A stretch of DNA of 6,329 bases. Source: Sideroxydans sp. (GTDB lineage Bacteria; Pseudomonadota; Gammaproteobacteria; Burkholderiales; Gallionellaceae). The stretch covers positions 1 to 6,329 of the forward strand of contig JAVBYP010000163.1 of assembly GCA_030823965.1 (NCBI GenBank). Reading direction: 5' to 3'. Position 1 is the first letter of the stretch; each line of letters opens with the position of its first letter. Position numbers and translations under genes: made by a program. Positions 1 to 6,329 of the stretch are shown one piece after another. Under the pieces are notes generated by a model. It saw only the letters and a list, made by a program, of their open reading frames with translations. It made no database searches and had not been told where the DNA came from.

Positions 1-247
1 CACCCAACTGCTTGAGCGCATCCACCTGATCCTGCATCAATGCGATGAGCGGAGATACCACGATTCCCACCCCGTCACGCAGCAACGCGGGGATCTGATA
101 ACACAGGGATTTACCACCTCCAGTAGGCATCAATACCAAGGCATCGCCACCCGCCACGACATGCTCGACGATGCGCTGTTGCGCGCCACGAAACGTGGCG
201 TAACCGAAGGTGTCACGAAGGACCTGTTGAGCGGGATCTAAGATCAT
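1..247 (-). CDS. recQ: ATP-dependent DNA helicase RecQ, N-terminal fragment (cut by window edge)
   Basis: RecQ is a 3'-to-5' superfamily 2 DNA helicase acting in recombinational repair and stalled-fork processing. Only the first 82 codons plus one base are present; the gene leaves the window on the left. I translated it by hand from the minus strand. It shows the RecQ motif 0 region (FRGAQQ, residues 19-24), a Walker A motif PTGGGKS (41-47) followed by LCYQIPAL, and motif Ia, [13 protein letters not shown] (63-75). The motif 0 wording is slightly unusual, since FRPGQ is more common. The ATG at 247-245 is the best start because motif 0 falls at the normal distance. An in-frame TTG lies three codons upstream (256-254). 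No clear Shine-Dalgarno sequence precedes either. The gene is divergent from pgm. The family call is very secure; the exact start is less so. Confidence 0.93.
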   Translation of the reverse strand, partial: MILDPAQQVLRDTFGYATFRGAQQRIVEHVVAGGDALVLMPTGGGKSLCYQIPALLRDGVGIVVSPLIALMQDQVDALKQLG

Positions 248-265
248 GGAAGGCAATAATTGAAA

Positions 266-294
266 GGTATAGAAGCTTAACGCAATGCACACAA
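266..294 (-). promoter_or_regulatory. Candidate weak sigma-70 promoter for recQ
   Basis: Reading the minus strand, TTGTGT (294-289) and TATACC (271-266) are separated by 17 bases. Each matches the -35/-10 consensus only partly. The predicted transcription start near 259 would give a leader of about 12 nt before the recQ ATG. This is a pattern match only and is tentative. Confidence 0.3.
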
Positions 295-297
295 TCT

Positions 298-327
298 GAG
301 GCAATTCATGCCAACGAGGAGTATGAT
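298..327 (+). promoter_or_regulatory. Candidate promoter for pgm
   Basis: A good -10 hexamer TATGAT lies at 322-327, with only a poor -35 (GAGGCA, 298-303) at an 18-base spacing. Transcription would start near 334, giving a leader of roughly 35 nt that contains the pgm ribosome binding site. The weak -35 could mean an activator is needed, but no operator was recognised in this 122-bp intergenic region. Confidence 0.35.
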
Positions 328-354
328 TTACGCAGAAAAATACAGGTCAAACAC

Positions 355-363
355 AAGGGAGAG
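355..363 (+). promoter_or_regulatory. Ribosome binding site of pgm
   Basis: The purine-rich sequence AAGGGAGAG ends six bases before the ATG at 370. It is a good Shine-Dalgarno match and supports that start codon. Confidence 0.8.
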
Positions 364-369
364 ATTTAG

Positions 370-2314
<1,945 letters not shown>

Positions 2315-2323
2315 AGAGACGAA

Positions 2324-3610
<1,287 letters not shown>

Positions 3611-3614
3611 CTAT

Positions 3615-3620
3615 TCCTTC
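3615..3620 (-). promoter_or_regulatory. Ribosome binding site of eno
   Basis: On the minus strand GAAGGA (3620-3615) lies seven bases upstream of the eno ATG. It occupies much of the 15-bp gap after the kdsA stop codon, so eno has its own strong translation signal despite the tight operon packing. Confidence 0.8.
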
Positions 3621-3622
3621 TT

Positions 3623-6154
<2,532 letters not shown>

Positions 6155-6170
6155 AGGAACTAACGAAATA

Positions 6171-6207
6171 TAAAAGCAAAAACCCTCAAGTTTTCACTTG
6201 AGGGTTT
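6171..6207 (-). terminator. Intrinsic terminator of the rRNA operon
   Basis: A perfect 12-bp inverted repeat (6180-6191 and 6196-6207, AAACCCTCAAGT and its complement) encloses a GAAA tetraloop when read on the minus strand. It is followed by a T-rich run, TTTTTGCTTTTA. It begins about 15 bases after the 5S rRNA 3' end and reads in the same direction, so it should end rRNA transcription before the pyrG promoter. On the plus strand the trailing T content is poor, so strong bidirectional activity is doubtful. Confidence 0.92.
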
Positions 6208-6221
6208 AGCTTTGTAAGGAG

Positions 6222-6329
6222 TCTGACGATGACCTACTTTCACATGCGAGCTGCACACTATCATTGGCGCGAAGTCGTTTCACTGTCCTGTTCGAGATGG
6301 GAAGGAGTGGGGCCAACTTGCTATGGTCG
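6222..6329 (-). rRNA. rrf: 5S ribosomal RNA, 3' part (5' end beyond the window)
   Basis: The reverse complement of the right edge reads as a 5S rRNA beginning CGACCATAGCAAGTTGG, with conserved internal segments CCCATCTCGAACAGGACAG and AAACGACTTCGCGCC. It ends GTAGGTCATCGTCAGAC, which pairs with the 5' end to close helix I. About 108 of an expected 114-116 nt are present; the first six or so bases lie outside. The sequence resembles betaproteobacterial 5S rRNA. The exact 3' end (about 6222) is estimated from helix I pairing. It implies that 23S and 16S genes of the same minus-strand operon lie further right. Confidence 0.95.

Noticed and set aside
254..256. In-frame TTG as an alternative recQ start
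   Set aside because: It would add only three residues, has no better ribosome binding site than the ATG, and the ATG already places the helicase motifs normally.
300..312. Short inverted repeat GGCA...TGCC between recQ and pgm as a possible operator
   Set aside because: The arms are only 4 bp with a 5-base centre, which is expected by chance.

Overview
The window looks like an ordinary chromosomal segment from a Gram-negative betaproteobacterium. An order such as Nitrosomonadales (Gallionella, Sideroxydans or methylotroph relatives) is plausible, but the genus cannot be fixed by eye. Three things point this way: the 5S rRNA reads like betaproteobacterial 5S, the gene order pyrG-kdsA-eno-ftsB is familiar from proteobacteria, and kdsA implies lipopolysaccharide with KDO. 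Every gene is intact, apart from the two cut by the window edges. No insertion sequence, phage, CRISPR, toxin-antitoxin or other accessory material is visible.

Layout from left to right. Positions 1-247 hold the first 82 codons of recQ on the minus strand, running off the left edge. Positions 248-369 are a divergent intergenic region with weak candidate promoters for both neighbours. Positions 370-2001 hold pgm on the plus strand, a phosphoglucomutase of the PGM1-like type. Its stop codon overlaps the stop region of ftsB by 8 bp, so transcription is convergent here. Positions 6117 down to 1994 hold a tight four-gene minus-strand operon: pyrG (CTP synthase), kdsA (KDO-8-phosphate synthase, 4-bp ATGA overlap with pyrG), eno (enolase, 15-bp gap) and ftsB (divisome protein, 9-bp gap, GTG start). 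Upstream of pyrG are a good sigma-70-type promoter, then a strong intrinsic terminator, then the 3' part of a minus-strand 5S rRNA gene at the right edge. The operon therefore sits directly behind an rRNA operon.

How the genes fit together. Enolase makes phosphoenolpyruvate (PEP). KdsA uses PEP with arabinose-5-phosphate to make KDO-8-phosphate. PyrG makes CTP, which is later needed to activate KDO as CMP-KDO. FtsB is part of the FtsQLB complex that drives septal wall synthesis. The operon thus joins central metabolism and nucleotide supply to outer-membrane and division functions. Pgm interconverts glucose-1-phosphate and glucose-6-phosphate for glycogen or sugar-nucleotide synthesis. RecQ is a DNA repair helicase and looks functionally unrelated.

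I found no previously undescribed system. The most interesting details are the pyrG promoter, which lies so close to the ATG that the mRNA may be leaderless; a metal-dependent (class II) signature in KdsA; an unusual active-site loop in enolase; and the lack of any obvious terminator between the converging pgm and ftsB.
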